A stretch of 62,024 nucleotides of DNA from Pseudomonas sp. ISL-84 (GTDB taxonomy: Bacteria; Bacillota; Bacilli; Bacillales; Cytobacillaceae), in contig JAGGRA010000052.1 in the NCBI GenBank assembly GCA_018613035.1, positions 1 through 62,024 on the forward strand, in the 5' to 3' direction. Shown in pieces: positions 35,491 through 44,048 of the stretch; positions within the stretch are counted from its first letter, which is position 1, and every line of letters starts with the position of its first letter. The notes beneath the pieces are model-generated. The model searched no databases. It was not told where the DNA came from and worked only from the letters and a program-made list of their open reading frames with translations. The position numbers and the translations under genes are program-made.

Positions 35491-35554
35491 ATAAAAAAGA
35501 ATGTGATTTATTTGATTTAAAGATACGACCTATAAAAGAGGAGGAATGGACATA

Positions 35555-36139
35555 ATGGAAAGCAGCGTTATACAGGTACCGGAAGCTTACGTAAAGATAT
35601 TACAGGAATCACAATTGCTCGGCTTTGAGCAGTCATGTGATCGAAAAACAGGTTTTTTACTAAAGGGTTTGGCTGCCTCAAAACCAGGGGGCAGCTTTTT
35701 AGAGCTGGGAACAGGTACAGGAGCGTCTGCTGCCTGGATCATCGATGGAATGGATGAATTCAGCACGCTTACAACGGTTGACATTGATTCAAGAGTTCAG
35801 TCCATCGCAAGAAGGCACCTGGGGAATGACAGGAGAGTATCATTTTGCTGCGAGGACGGAGCAGCCTTTATTCAAAAACTATCAGAACGGTTTGACTTTA
35901 TTTTTGCAGATACGTGGCCGGGAAAATTCGAGCTGCTGGACAAAACGTTGGACCATTTAAATGTTGGCGGATTTTATGTGATTCATAATGTGTTTCCGCA
36001 ATCGAAATTACCAGAAAAATATAGAATCAAAGCAACTAAACTCTTAAAAACTTTGCAGGACAGACCTGACCTGGACATTACAGAATTAGATTGGTCTACC
36101 GGGCTGATATTGGCAGTTAAGACTGGGGTTAATTTATAG
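35555..36139 (+). CDS. SAM-dependent O-methyltransferase
   Basis: A 194-residue class I methyltransferase with a caffeoyl-CoA/catechol O-methyltransferase-type fold. SFLELGTGTGASAAWIIDGM is motif I, TTVDIDSR motif II, and FDFIFADTWPGKFELLDKTLDHLNVGGFYVIHNV the acidic metal-contacting segment. It is shorter than typical family members. The ATG at 35546 lies too close to the gaggagg site, so the ATG at 35555 is preferred. It follows a SAM riboswitch at a distance of 365 bases, with a MITE inserted between. Substrate unknown; regulation by its own cofactor is plausible. Confidence 0.85.
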   Translation: MESSVIQVPEAYVKILQESQLLGFEQSCDRKTGFLLKGLAASKPGGSFLELGTGTGASAAWIIDGMDEFSTLTTVDIDSRVQSIARRHLGNDRRVSFCCEDGAAFIQKLSERFDFIFADTWPGKFELLDKTLDHLNVGGFYVIHNVFPQSKLPEKYRIKATKLLKTLQDRPDLDITELDWSTGLILAVKTGVNL

Positions 36140-36172
36140 AATGAAATTATCACTAGAATTGGGGGATCGTTC

Positions 36173-36556
36173 ATGAATCTTGTGAAAAATCAGGTTGAAC
36201 ATGTACTGCATGAGGGTGAAAGCGTTATTGAATGTTTAAGCTGTTCATTAGTAGCACATTACTGTTTAGCACCGCAGGCAGGCTTCTTTGCGGCAACGAA
36301 CAAAAGACTGCTATTCTGTGGAATCCAGGTATCAGAAACAAACAAGGAATTTGTTGAAGAATTTGAGTATAGGAATATCGCTTCCCTTTCAGAAAAAAGA
36401 GGAATCACAGGAAAGCATATTCATTTGTACTATAACCAAGACTTGTACAAATTCCAGCAAATTCAGGGCATGAATATGTTTGATTTTATGGTAGCTGTTA
36501 AGGAAAAGATGTGCTTGTTTTCCACTTCAACAAAAGAGCATTATCCTGTAAGATAA
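36173..36556 (+). CDS. Bacterial PH-like domain protein (YokE-type)
   Basis: A 127-residue protein. LHEGESVIECLSCSL, then GFFAATNKRLLFCGIQ and ASLSEKRGITGKHIHLYY match the bacterial pleckstrin-homology-like domain (bPH_3/YokE type), which often mediates binding of small ligands or membranes. No membrane segment. Twenty-seven bases behind the methyltransferase in the same direction (gggggatcgttc site), so likely cotranscribed. Specific function unknown. Confidence 0.75.
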   Translation: MNLVKNQVEHVLHEGESVIECLSCSLVAHYCLAPQAGFFAATNKRLLFCGIQVSETNKEFVEEFEYRNIASLSEKRGITGKHIHLYYNQDLYKFQQIQGMNMFDFMVAVKEKMCLFSTSTKEHYPVR

Positions 36557-36654
36557 GCGCTCTTTTCAACTTAGGTTTTGGTTTTAATAAATTAAAAAGG
36601 GCGAAAATATTTGAATTTATGCCTCGGGGTTTTTTTTAAGAATCGTAAGAAATC

Positions 36655-38025
36655 CTAATTACTTAAGTAATCTTGCCATACATTAGCGATTAAATGGACC
36701 CCTCTCTGAATTTCCTGCATAGTGGGTGCACCATATCCAAGCATCACTTGATGGTTTGGCTTGTGAAGCAGATACATAGGTGAAACAGCATCAATTTCAA
36801 CTCCTCTTGCCTTTGCCAGTTCGATTGCTTTTGATTCATTCAATCCTTCGGGTAATGTCACGGTGATATGTAAGCCTGCTGTACCCCCTATGATTTCAAA
36901 TTGTTCTCCCAAATGGTTTGATAGGCTTTCTATTAAACAGTTTCTTTTGCCTCGGTATAGAGTTCTCATTTTTGCTATATGAGATGTATAATTTCCTTCT
37001 TCCATAAAATTTGCAGCAACCCGCTGGTCGATTCTTGAAACAGTCGATTTTTGATAAGTATTAAACTTTTCAAAGTCTTGTTGAAGAGAAGCTGGCATAA
37101 CAAGATAACTTATTCGAAGGGACGGCAGCAATGTTTTTGAAAAGGTGCCAAAGTAAAGCACACGGTCTTTTGAATCCAGATGGGATAATGTCGGGATAGG
37201 TGCTCCTTTGTAGCGAAATTCAGAATCATAGTCATCCTCGATAATATGAGCATCCTCTTTATCTGCCCAATTTAATAACTCAGCCCTTCTAGCAATAGAC
37301 ATTATCGTGCCGGTCGGATATTGATGAGCTGGTGTCAAATATAATAGTTTTACTGGCTCATTAGGCACACGGCATCCTTCTTCATCCACAGAAATCGGAT
37401 GACATGACAGCTGTAATTGTTCAAAAACAGATTTTGCCCGAATAAAACCAGGATCCTCTGTTCCGATGGCTCTCCGGTTAAAAAACAAACATACGTTTAG
37501 TAATTGCTGCTGAAAACCGCTGAATACATACACTTGCTCAGGCTGGCAGGCCAGCCCTCTAGCCTGTTGCAGGTATTGTGCAATTTGTACACGGAAAGAA
37601 TATTCTCCCTGCCACGGTGCATTGCTGCCATTGGATTCACTAAGCTCTTTTCGATATAGTCTGTTCCAATGTTTGTAGGGGAAGGCAGAGGCATCAACCT
37701 GCCCATTTTTAAAATTGATAAGATACTCATCCTGAACTCTTTTCTCAAAAGTAGCTGTATCATTCTCACTATAGTGCCATTCATCCTGAATTTCCGAAAC
37801 AAAATATCCTTTGCGTTCCACTGAATAACAGTATCCCTCACCCTGCAATTGTTCATAAGCCATTTGAACAGTCATGATGCTTACGTTTAATTGTTCAGCC
37901 AAACGCCGCTTTGCAGAAAGTTTAGCATGAGCTGGCAATTTTCTATCTAAAATCGCTTTTTGTATTTGTTCATAGATTTGCTTATATTTTGTTTTATGAT
38001 CCGAAAGCAGAATTTGAAGTTCCAT
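36655..38025 (-). CDS. MocR/PdxR-type GntR regulator with aminotransferase domain
   Basis: About 456 residues. An N-terminal GntR winged helix (IYEQIQKAILDRKLPAHAKLSAKRRLAEQLNVSIMTVQMAYEQLQGEGY) is joined to a fold-type I aminotransferase-like domain with the PLP lysine in FGTFSKTLLPS. Such regulators sense PLP or PLP-amino acid adducts and control vitamin B6 or amino-acid genes. An upstream start at 38058 exists, but AGGAGTG suits the ATG at 38025 (MELQILL). It is divergent from a GNAT gene, with a free-standing aminotransferase two genes away as candidate target. Confidence 0.9.
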   Translation of the reverse strand: MELQILLSDHKTKYKQIYEQIQKAILDRKLPAHAKLSAKRRLAEQLNVSIMTVQMAYEQLQGEGYCYSVERKGYFVSEIQDEWHYSENDTATFEKRVQDEYLINFKNGQVDASAFPYKHWNRLYRKELSESNGSNAPWQGEYSFRVQIAQYLQQARGLACQPEQVYVFSGFQQQLLNVCLFFNRRAIGTEDPGFIRAKSVFEQLQLSCHPISVDEEGCRVPNEPVKLLYLTPAHQYPTGTIMSIARRAELLNWADKEDAHIIEDDYDSEFRYKGAPIPTLSHLDSKDRVLYFGTFSKTLLPSLRISYLVMPASLQQDFEKFNTYQKSTVSRIDQRVAANFMEEGNYTSHIAKMRTLYRGKRNCLIESLSNHLGEQFEIIGGTAGLHITVTLPEGLNESKAIELAKARGVEIDAVSPMYLLHKPNHQVMLGYGAPTMQEIQRGVHLIANVWQDYLSN

Positions 38026-38155
38026 ATAATCACTCCTTGGTATTATATTAAAATTCATTTTTGGTTATTTAAATCATACCAGAAATCAATTTTAATAGAT
38101 TCAAGGAGAGTGATATTATGAAAAAATTAAAAACAATTTTGTACAGTTAATTCCA

Positions 38156-38689
38156 ATGGGACTTGAGCATATAGAAGGGATTTATGAAGCGTCTCAGGAT
38201 AAACGCATATGGGAGCATATGTCTGTCGATTTAACTGACAAAAGGAGGGTTATTCAATATGTTGAGGATGCTATACAAAAACGTGAGCAAGGCACCGATT
38301 TTGCTTATGTCATTGTAAATAAAAATACAGGGAAGATCATCGGTGCAACCTGGTTTCTCGATATTTCAAACCAACATAAACGGCTTGAAATCGGCTCAAC
38401 TTGGGTGAACCCTATTTATTGGCGCTCAAATATTAATACAAACTGTAAATATTTATTATTGAAATATTGCTTCGAAGAACTTTCCCTTAACCGTGTACAA
38501 ATTAAAACCGGACATAAAAACATCCGTTCGCAAAAAGCGATAGAACGAATCGGTGCGGTTAAAGAAGGCATCCTTAGAAATCATATGATACGAAAAGAAG
38601 GGACTATCCGTCATACTGTCCTATATAGTGTCATAAAGGAAGAGTGGGACAAAGTAAAAAGACAATTCGAAGAACGCTTGCTTTATTAA
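38156..38689 (+). CDS. GNAT acetyltransferase with displaced start (upstream frameshift)
   Basis: A 177-residue RimJ/RimL-like acetyltransferase: GLEHIEGIYEASQDKRIWEHM, then NPIYWRSNINTNCKYLLLKYCFEELSLNRVQIKTGHKNIRSQKAIERIGA. The ATG at 38156 has no ribosome site. A perfect site and start (caaggagagtgatattATG, 38118) lie in another frame, followed by A6. One additional A would give MKKIKNNFVQLIPMGLEHIE in frame, the expected N-terminus. The gene therefore seems frameshifted in a poly-A tract (slippage, phase variation or sequencing error) and may be expressed poorly or from the internal start. Confidence 0.8.
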   Translation: MGLEHIEGIYEASQDKRIWEHMSVDLTDKRRVIQYVEDAIQKREQGTDFAYVIVNKNTGKIIGATWFLDISNQHKRLEIGSTWVNPIYWRSNINTNCKYLLLKYCFEELSLNRVQIKTGHKNIRSQKAIERIGAVKEGILRNHMIRKEGTIRHTVLYSVIKEEWDKVKRQFEERLLY

Positions 38690-38769
38690 GGTATTGTTGA
38701 ATTGGTGGAGCATCCCAGGCAAGAAGTTTATAATCGATAGTAAAAGCTACTAGAAAGGTGTGGATAGAA

Positions 38770-39972
38770 GTGAATGCTGCTTCTTTTTTTCCTGAGAATA
38801 TCAAAAGGGCTCTCCAGAATAATCCTCCTGGGGAGTGGATTCCGGAGATTCCTGAAGATTGTATACGACTGCATTGCGGCTATCCAGCACCTGCCCTTGT
38901 TCCGGCTGAGGAGGTAAAGGCAGCTGTTGCCAGTCTATTAGAAGAGGAGCAGGATTTGCCGCTCCACTATATTGGAAGTCCCAAAATATTAAAGCTAAAG
39001 GAACAGATCTTAAAAAGATTGAAAGAGCGGGATATTTTTGTTTCGGAAGAAGAGCTTTTGATAACTTCAGGCGCTTGCCAGGCGATCGATTTAATTGCCC
39101 GCATTCTCCTGGATGAGGAGTCAATCGTGGCAGTAGAGTCTCCCACCTATATGGAGGCTTTAGAAATTTTTCAAAATTATACTAAGCGTAAAATCAGTAT
39201 TCCTGTAGATAAGCATGGACTTCAAACTGATGTACTAGAAGGAATTTTAGCAGAAAGGAAACGAAGAGGGCTAGCTCAGCCGCGTTTTCTATATACGATT
39301 CCAACTTTTCAAAATCCAACAGGAACGACAATGACAGAAGAACGCAGGCAGCACCTATTAGATCTGGCCGACAGCTATGATTTCTTAATAGTTGAGGATG
39401 ATGCCTACGGGGAATTATCATTTAATCAAAATGTGCCAACATTGAAAGCTATGGATAAAAAGTCTAGAGTTCTGCATGTCGGTTCGTTATCCAAAATCGT
39501 GGCACCAGGAATGCGTATTGGATGGATAGCAGGAGCAAGGGAAATCATTCATGCATCGGACTGGTTTAAAAAAGATCTGAACCATCCATTTGCTCAAGCC
39601 ACCATGGCTGTATATTTAACAAACACCAATTTTGAGGAGAGACTCATAACCTTGAGAGACACATACCGGTCCAAATGCGCCGTCCTGCTCTCGGCACTGG
39701 AACAGTACCTTCCTGAATCAGCTTCCTGGTATGTGCCAGAAGGCGGTTACTTCGTTTGGATGAAGATTCCTGGTGTCGATACATCGAAAATGCTGACGCA
39801 GGCGCTTGCGGAGGGGGTATCTTTTATTCCTGGTAAATACTTTTTCTTGGACCAATCGGATGGGACGGAATTTCTTCGGCTTTCCTTTAGTTTTGAGGAT
39901 GAAAAGGAAATTGCAGAGGGGATTCGCAGACTGGGGAGCGTCGTTTCTTGCCAAGCGGATCATGGTAAATGA
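38770..39972 (+). CDS. PLP-dependent aminotransferase, LysN/2-aminoadipate type
   Basis: A roughly 400-residue fold-type I aminotransferase of the MocR-related class but without DNA-binding domain. LHCGYPAPALVP, HYIGSPKILKLKEQILKRL, ITSGACQAIDLIARILL, TIPTFQNPTGTTM and the PLP lysine in GSLSKIVAPGMRIGW are clear, with LRLSFSF at the end carrying the substrate-carboxylate arginine. The frame opens with GTG at 38758; the GTG at 38770 with agaaagg upstream is likelier. It lies 80 bases after the GNAT gene. The amino donor is unknown. Confidence 0.88.
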   Translation: MNAASFFPENIKRALQNNPPGEWIPEIPEDCIRLHCGYPAPALVPAEEVKAAVASLLEEEQDLPLHYIGSPKILKLKEQILKRLKERDIFVSEEELLITSGACQAIDLIARILLDEESIVAVESPTYMEALEIFQNYTKRKISIPVDKHGLQTDVLEGILAERKRRGLAQPRFLYTIPTFQNPTGTTMTEERRQHLLDLADSYDFLIVEDDAYGELSFNQNVPTLKAMDKKSRVLHVGSLSKIVAPGMRIGWIAGAREIIHASDWFKKDLNHPFAQATMAVYLTNTNFEERLITLRDTYRSKCAVLLSALEQYLPESASWYVPEGGYFVWMKIPGVDTSKMLTQALAEGVSFIPGKYFFLDQSDGTEFLRLSFSFEDEKEIAEGIRRLGSVVSCQADHGK

Positions 39973-40087
39973 TTCAGGGTTGATGAATACTCAAACAAAG
40001 CCAAAAAGTGACCAAAAGAATTGGTGAACCTGAGAATGATCATTCTTAACTTTCAGCGGATCGAAAAATTGAAGTGGGGTGTTCTTG

Positions 40088-40753
40088 ATGACAACTAGCA
40101 GATTGAATCCTGAAGTTGATGAATTTTTAAATAAAGCCGAAAAGTGGAAAGAAGAATATGAGAAGTTAAGAAAAATCGTTCTTGACTGTGAGTTGACCGA
40201 AGAGTATAAGTGGATGCATCCCTGTTACACGTTTGAGAATAAAAACATCGTTTTAATTCATGGATTTAAAGATTATTGTGCGCTTCTGTTTCACAAAGGT
40301 GCGTTGTTAAAGGATGCCCATGGGATTCTAATCCAGCAAACGGAGAATGTACAGGCTGCGCGCCAAATTCGGTTCACCAATGTCCAGGAAATTGCTGAAA
40401 TGGAAAGTATCTTGAAAGCCTATATTTATGAAGCCATTGACGTTGAAAAAGCCGGTTTGGAAGTGAAAACTAAAGAGCATAAAGAATACATAATTCCTGA
40501 TGAACTTCAAAATAAGCTCAATGAAATCCCTGCCTTGAAAACTGCTTTTGAAGGATTGACGCCAGGGCGGCAAAGAGCATACATTCTTCATTTTTCTCAG
40601 CCCAAACAATCCAAAACCCGAGAATCAAGGATTGTAAAATGTATGCCGAAAATTCTCGATGGAAAGGGACTAAAGGATTGCACTTGTGGACTATCTCAAA
40701 AAAAGCCCAACTGTGACGGCTCGCACAAGAACATCGATAGTAAAATCTATTAA
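40088..40753 (+). CDS. YdeI-like DUF1801 protein with C-terminal CDGSH iron-sulfur motif
   Basis: 221 residues. The N-terminal DUF1801-like domain (KWKEEYEKLRKIVLDC, HPCYTFENKNIVLIHGFKDYCALLFHKGALL) is followed by the YdeI/OmdA helical domain (LTPGRQRAYILHFSQPKQSKTRESRIVKCMPKI). Then comes an unusual tail, CTCGLSQKKPNCDGSH (198-213), that exactly fits the CDGSH iron-sulfur pattern C-x-C-x2-S-x3-P-x-C-D-G-S-H. The CDGSH proteins bind a redox [2Fe-2S] cluster. ATG 40088 is preferred to GTG 40079 because of the ribosome site. Function of the fusion unknown. Confidence 0.85.
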   Translation: MTTSRLNPEVDEFLNKAEKWKEEYEKLRKIVLDCELTEEYKWMHPCYTFENKNIVLIHGFKDYCALLFHKGALLKDAHGILIQQTENVQAARQIRFTNVQEIAEMESILKAYIYEAIDVEKAGLEVKTKEHKEYIIPDELQNKLNEIPALKTAFEGLTPGRQRAYILHFSQPKQSKTRESRIVKCMPKILDGKGLKDCTCGLSQKKPNCDGSHKNIDSKIY

Positions 40754-40895
40754 TCATGCTTTAAGATATTGCCACTCTTTCGAGCTCTCTTTTAGACTAA
40801 AGGTTACATTCAAACAGATAAATCATGATCTTTAGCGCAGGACGTTCAGCCTTTTTATCCATTTTTGTATCCGGATTGACGCTGTTTCCATAGTA

Positions 40896-40941
40896 AGGTG
40901 ACCGGTTACGTTAACATGTAAAAAGGGGAGGCACCTTTTTG
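40896..40941. repeat. Dispersed GGTGCCTG hairpin repeat, degenerate
   Basis: aaggtgaccggttacgttaa, catgtaaaaaggg and gaggcaccttttt. It retains the arms and is shortened. It lies before the 3' end of the SnoaL-like gene and may act as its terminator. Confidence 0.55.
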
Positions 40942-40958
40942 GCATTATAGGAAGTATT

Positions 40959-41357
40959 TTAAAAAACTCCATTTTCATTAGGGGAATCCTCTGGTATAGG
41001 CTGCCCTACATCCCATAGTTCAACGATCTGGCCATCTTGAAAACGGAAAATATGTACAACAGCTCCTCCTAGATCCTCGGGATTCTGCTTCACATGGGAG
41101 TGAACGGCAACGGTTTCATTCTCTTGGATAGCGAGTTTAACGGTCAATATCTTGTTTGGATTTTGGGCTGCATTCTCTTCCATCGCAATCATGAGTGAAT
41201 CTGCATCGCCAGGGAAAAAGGGATTATGGTGGGAAAAGCTAGGGCCAATGTAACGCTGATATGCATCACGAACTTCCCCAGAGGCTACGAGCTGCAGAAA
41301 AGAAACTGCTTTCTCTTTAAGGGTGAGCTCCGATGTATGTTGTTGTTCCTTACTCAT
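40959..41357 (-). CDS. SnoaL-like / NTF2-fold protein
   Basis: A 132-residue protein with the cone-shaped NTF2 fold of SnoaL-like polyketide cyclases and ester cyclases: FLQLVASGEVRDAYQRYIGPSFSHHNPFFPGD and IFRFQDGQIVELWDVGQPIPE are characteristic. These proteins bind small hydrophobic ligands, and many lack demonstrated catalysis. The start is preceded on the minus strand by GAGAGGATGA. No partner in an operon. Confidence 0.85.
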   Translation of the reverse strand: MSKEQQHTSELTLKEKAVSFLQLVASGEVRDAYQRYIGPSFSHHNPFFPGDADSLMIAMEENAAQNPNKILTVKLAIQENETVAVHSHVKQNPEDLGGAVVHIFRFQDGQIVELWDVGQPIPEDSPNENGVF

Positions 41358-41528
41358 CTAAATCATCCTCTCGTTTCAAAAAATGTTGTTTGAATTAATT
41401 AGAAGTATAAGTTATATACAAGTCAATGACAAATAGATATTGTCTAGGTTGTATAGTAGTATTTTTATCAGTTAACAATTCTTAAGTGATATATTTTTAG
41501 AATAAAGGGTTTAACAAAGGAGTATGTT

Positions 41529-42179
41529 ATGACAATCATTGAAAAATTAAAACTGAATAAATATAAAAATATGGCTGTACTTAACCAGCCAAGTGATTAT
41601 GATGTATTTAATGGATATAAGACCACGTTATCAGGCGAGCATGATGCAATTTTCATCTTTGTAGAAACCATAGATGAAATGGCAAAGCATACTCGAAAAG
41701 TGATTGATGAGGAACAGCTGCTTGAAAAAGGCTATTTATTTTTAGCCTATCCGAAAAAAGGAAATAAACGGTATGATTCTTTCGTTCATAGAGATGATAT
41801 TTTCCCAACGATGAAAGTGGGCGAAGATGGGTATGTGGATCATAGTGATGTGAAGTTCTCGCGGATGGTCAGTATGGATGATGTCTTTACGGTTGTTGGA
41901 TTGAAGCGTGAAAAGAAGAAGGAGAAAAAGTCATCTGCTCCCAGTCAATGTGTGGCTGATTACGAAGATAACGTGAAGGATATAGAAAAGATTTTAGAAG
42001 AATATCCAAATGCATTAACATTTTATCAGGAACTTACGCCAGGCTATCAAAGGGATTGGGCTCGCTACATCTTTTCTGTTAAGCAGCAGAAAACACGTGA
42101 TAAACGCCAAGCACAAATGGTCGATATTTTATCGCAAGGGTATAAGTCAGTTGATTTGTATCGGCAGAAGAAGAAATAA
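41529..42179 (+). CDS. YdeI/OmdA-family (bacteriocin-protection-like) protein
   Basis: A 216-residue soluble protein. The N-terminal half (MAVLNQPSDYDVF to DDVFTVVGLKREK) resembles a DUF3052-like/protein-protection fold; the C-terminal half (EELTPGYQRDWARYIFSVKQQKTRDKRQAQMVDIL) is the YdeI/OmdA helical domain, also present in the gene at 40088. A lysine-rich linker (KREKKKEKK) joins them. Precise function unknown. The start has aaaggag before it, and a hairpin repeat terminates the gene. Confidence 0.8.
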   Translation: MTIIEKLKLNKYKNMAVLNQPSDYDVFNGYKTTLSGEHDAIFIFVETIDEMAKHTRKVIDEEQLLEKGYLFLAYPKKGNKRYDSFVHRDDIFPTMKVGEDGYVDHSDVKFSRMVSMDDVFTVVGLKREKKKEKKSSAPSQCVADYEDNVKDIEKILEEYPNALTFYQELTPGYQRDWARYIFSVKQQKTRDKRQAQMVDILSQGYKSVDLYRQKKK

Positions 42180-42185
42180 CAAAAG

Positions 42186-42248
42186 AAAGGTGACTGACCC
42201 CGGCTGTGTAAAGTGTTAGCGAATGTAAGGGGACAGGCACCTTTTTTT
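42186..42248. repeat. Dispersed GGTGCCTG hairpin repeat
   Basis: ggtgactgaccccggctgtg, then ttagcgaatgtaagg and ggacaggcacctttttt. Immediately follows the YdeI/OmdA gene stop, with a T run, so it is likely the terminator. Confidence 0.7.
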
Positions 42249-42276
42249 ATGGAGGTAAAAACTAATAATCTTGACC

Positions 42277-42297
42277 GGTAACAACCGATATGTTACC
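42277..42297. promoter_or_regulatory. Inverted repeat before the ArsR-SRPBCC gene
   Basis: GGTAAC (42277-42282) and GTTACC (42292-42297), spaced by nine bases. GTCACAT is also repeated at 42303-42309 and 42330-42336. Both lie upstream of a gene carrying an ArsR helix-turn-helix and could be its operator. Confidence 0.4.
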
Positions 42298-42357
42298 ATA
42301 AGGTCACATCTAAAACACGTTACTTTTTAGTCACATATTAACGAAAGGGTCGATGTA

Positions 42358-43131
42358 ATGGGCGACGAACTATCCACCGTTTTTAAAGCATTGGGACATC
42401 CGATCAGAAGGGGAATTCTCGATATTCTAAAGATATCACCAAAAACGACTGGAGAACTAAACGACCAATTTCCTGAAGTCACAAGGTATGCCATTATGAA
42501 GCATCTAAATATTTTAGAGGAAGGCCATTTAGTCGTGGTACGGCGAGAAGGAAAATATAAAAGGCATTTTCTTAATGCAGTGCCGCTTCAGGAAATGCAT
42601 GAGCGCTGGGTGGGTAAATATATGCAATCCACTGCCAGCTCGCTATTGAATTTACGGAGGGCTGTAGAAGAAAAAGGAGGAGAATCGATGGAATCAACAA
42701 AGGATTTTCGAATTGAACAGGAGTTATTTCTTGATGCACCACGCGAAGAAGTATTCAAAGCATTAACCGAAAAGGTGGAAGATTGGTGGGAGTTTCGGAT
42801 AGCTCCAAATGGAGTAACATCCCACTTTACTTTTGATCCTGTCCCGGGCGGCCAATTTATTGAAAAATGGGGAGAAAAAGAAGGGGCAATCTGGGGAAAT
42901 GTTTATTTTGTAAATGCTCCTGAAGAAATTCGCATGCATGGCCATCTTGGCATGCAGGGAGCGGTAAACAGTGCTTATACGTATCGACTTCTTGAAAAAG
43001 AAGGAGGAACACTGCTCCAGCTTTCCCATACAGCCTCTGGTGTTATTCAGAAGCAATGGGAAGAGGACCATTCTAAGGGCTGGGAGTATCTGCTTGGAAC
43101 CCTGCTGAAAAAATACGTGGAAAGTAAATAG
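42358..43131 (+). CDS. ArsR-type helix-turn-helix fused to SRPBCC (AHSA1) domain
   Basis: A 257-residue fusion. Residues 1-100 are an ArsR-type winged helix (VFKALGHPIRRGILDILKISPKTTGEL, then TRYAIMKHLNILEEGHLVVVRREGKYKRHFLN). Residues 115-257 are an SRPBCC/AHSA1 ligand-binding domain (FLDAPREEVFKALTEKVEDWW, PGGQFIEKWGEKEGAIWG). The arrangement suggests a ligand-responsive regulator. It is followed ten bases later by a second SRPBCC gene, so the two are cotranscribed. Ligand unknown. GAAAGGGTCG is the ribosome site. Confidence 0.88.
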   Translation: MGDELSTVFKALGHPIRRGILDILKISPKTTGELNDQFPEVTRYAIMKHLNILEEGHLVVVRREGKYKRHFLNAVPLQEMHERWVGKYMQSTASSLLNLRRAVEEKGGESMESTKDFRIEQELFLDAPREEVFKALTEKVEDWWEFRIAPNGVTSHFTFDPVPGGQFIEKWGEKEGAIWGNVYFVNAPEEIRMHGHLGMQGAVNSAYTYRLLEKEGGTLLQLSHTASGVIQKQWEEDHSKGWEYLLGTLLKKYVESK

Positions 43132-43140
43132 GAGGCCAAG

Positions 43141-43575
43141 ATGGTAGATGTTTTAACAGGAATAACAATTAAAAGCCCTATTTCACAAGTTTCAGAATAT
43201 GCAGCAAACCCTGATCATGCTCCTGAATGGTATGAAAATATAAAGTCAGTTGAGTGGAAAACACCAAAACCACTCAAATTAGGTTCCCAAATAGCTTTCA
43301 GGGCGGAGTTTCTAGGCCGGGAACTAGCATATGTCTATGAAATTGCCGAATTTATTCCTGAAAAGAAATTTGTGATGAAAACAGCTAATGGGCCATTTCC
43401 AATGGAGACCATCTATAAATGGGAAGCTATCAATGAAAACCATACTCGTATGACTTTAAGAAATATAGGGAACCCAAATGGCTTTAGTAGGATCATGTCC
43501 CTTTTCATGGCTCCAATGATGAGAAGAGCAAACATGAAGGATTTGAAAAAAATCAAAGCCATTCTTGAACAATAA
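43141..43575 (+). CDS. SRPBCC family protein
   Basis: A 144-residue protein with a START-like lipid-binding fold (polyketide cyclase/dehydrase group): SPISQVSEYAANPDHAPEWYENIKSVEWKTPKP and GSQIAFRAEFLGRELAYVYEIAEF are typical. It is the second gene of the ArsR-SRPBCC pair, starting ten bases after its neighbour with taggaggcc as ribosome site, so it is probably the regulated product. Ligand not known. Confidence 0.85.
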   Translation: MVDVLTGITIKSPISQVSEYAANPDHAPEWYENIKSVEWKTPKPLKLGSQIAFRAEFLGRELAYVYEIAEFIPEKKFVMKTANGPFPMETIYKWEAINENHTRMTLRNIGNPNGFSRIMSLFMAPMMRRANMKDLKKIKAILEQ

Positions 43576-43610
43576 TAATCCGTATAGTCCCTGGTGTAAT
43601 ATAACTTAAA

Positions 43611-43668
43611 GGTGTCTGATTCCTGCTGGCTATAAAGGCTGTGAGCTAGGGACAGGCACCTTTTTTTG
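43611..43668. repeat. Dispersed GGTGCCTG hairpin repeat
   Basis: ggtgtctgattcctgctggc ... agggacaggcacctttttttg. It follows the SRPBCC gene and provides a T run, so it may terminate that operon. Confidence 0.65.
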
Positions 43669-43699
43669 TTAATATGTTGGTAAAGGTTGGGTTTAATAA

Positions 43700-43834
43700 A
43701 CGGAAGCATTTAACTTACGCATTATTAAGCGTATTAAGGATGTCTCTAGAGAATTAATAGCTACTAAGGAAAGGCTAAAATCTCTTATGAAATTCTCTTA
43801 TAGAGGATATGGTGAACAATATGTAAAAATGTAA
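43700..43834 (+). other. Open 45-codon stretch without start, possible gene remnant
   Basis: Codons from ACG 43700 read TEAFNLRIIKRIKDVSREL... KFSYRGYGEQYVKM and end at TAA 43832-43834. A stop lies just upstream, and no start or ribosome site is found. The composition looks protein-like, so it may be the tail of a lost gene. I do not recognise it. Confidence 0.3.
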
Positions 43835-44048
43835 ATTTAGTCATAAAAAACTTATTAAGAATTTATAAAATTATAATCGTTTATTATTTGAACCGAAATA
43901 AACTTGCAGTTCCAAAGTCCCGTCTTTTATCGTTTTTTATTAAGATCTTACTCTTAAAGAGGTCAGAAGCTAGATAAACATTGCATCTTTGCTGTTAACA
44001 AGCTAATAAACCTCCTACTGAACTCCTGTTTTTTTTGTTAATGCTTAT

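Noticed and set aside
35268..35555. Open frames inside the MITE (plus 35284-35481)
   Set aside because: They lie wholly in the repeat element and read its palindromic arms; no ribosome site or family.
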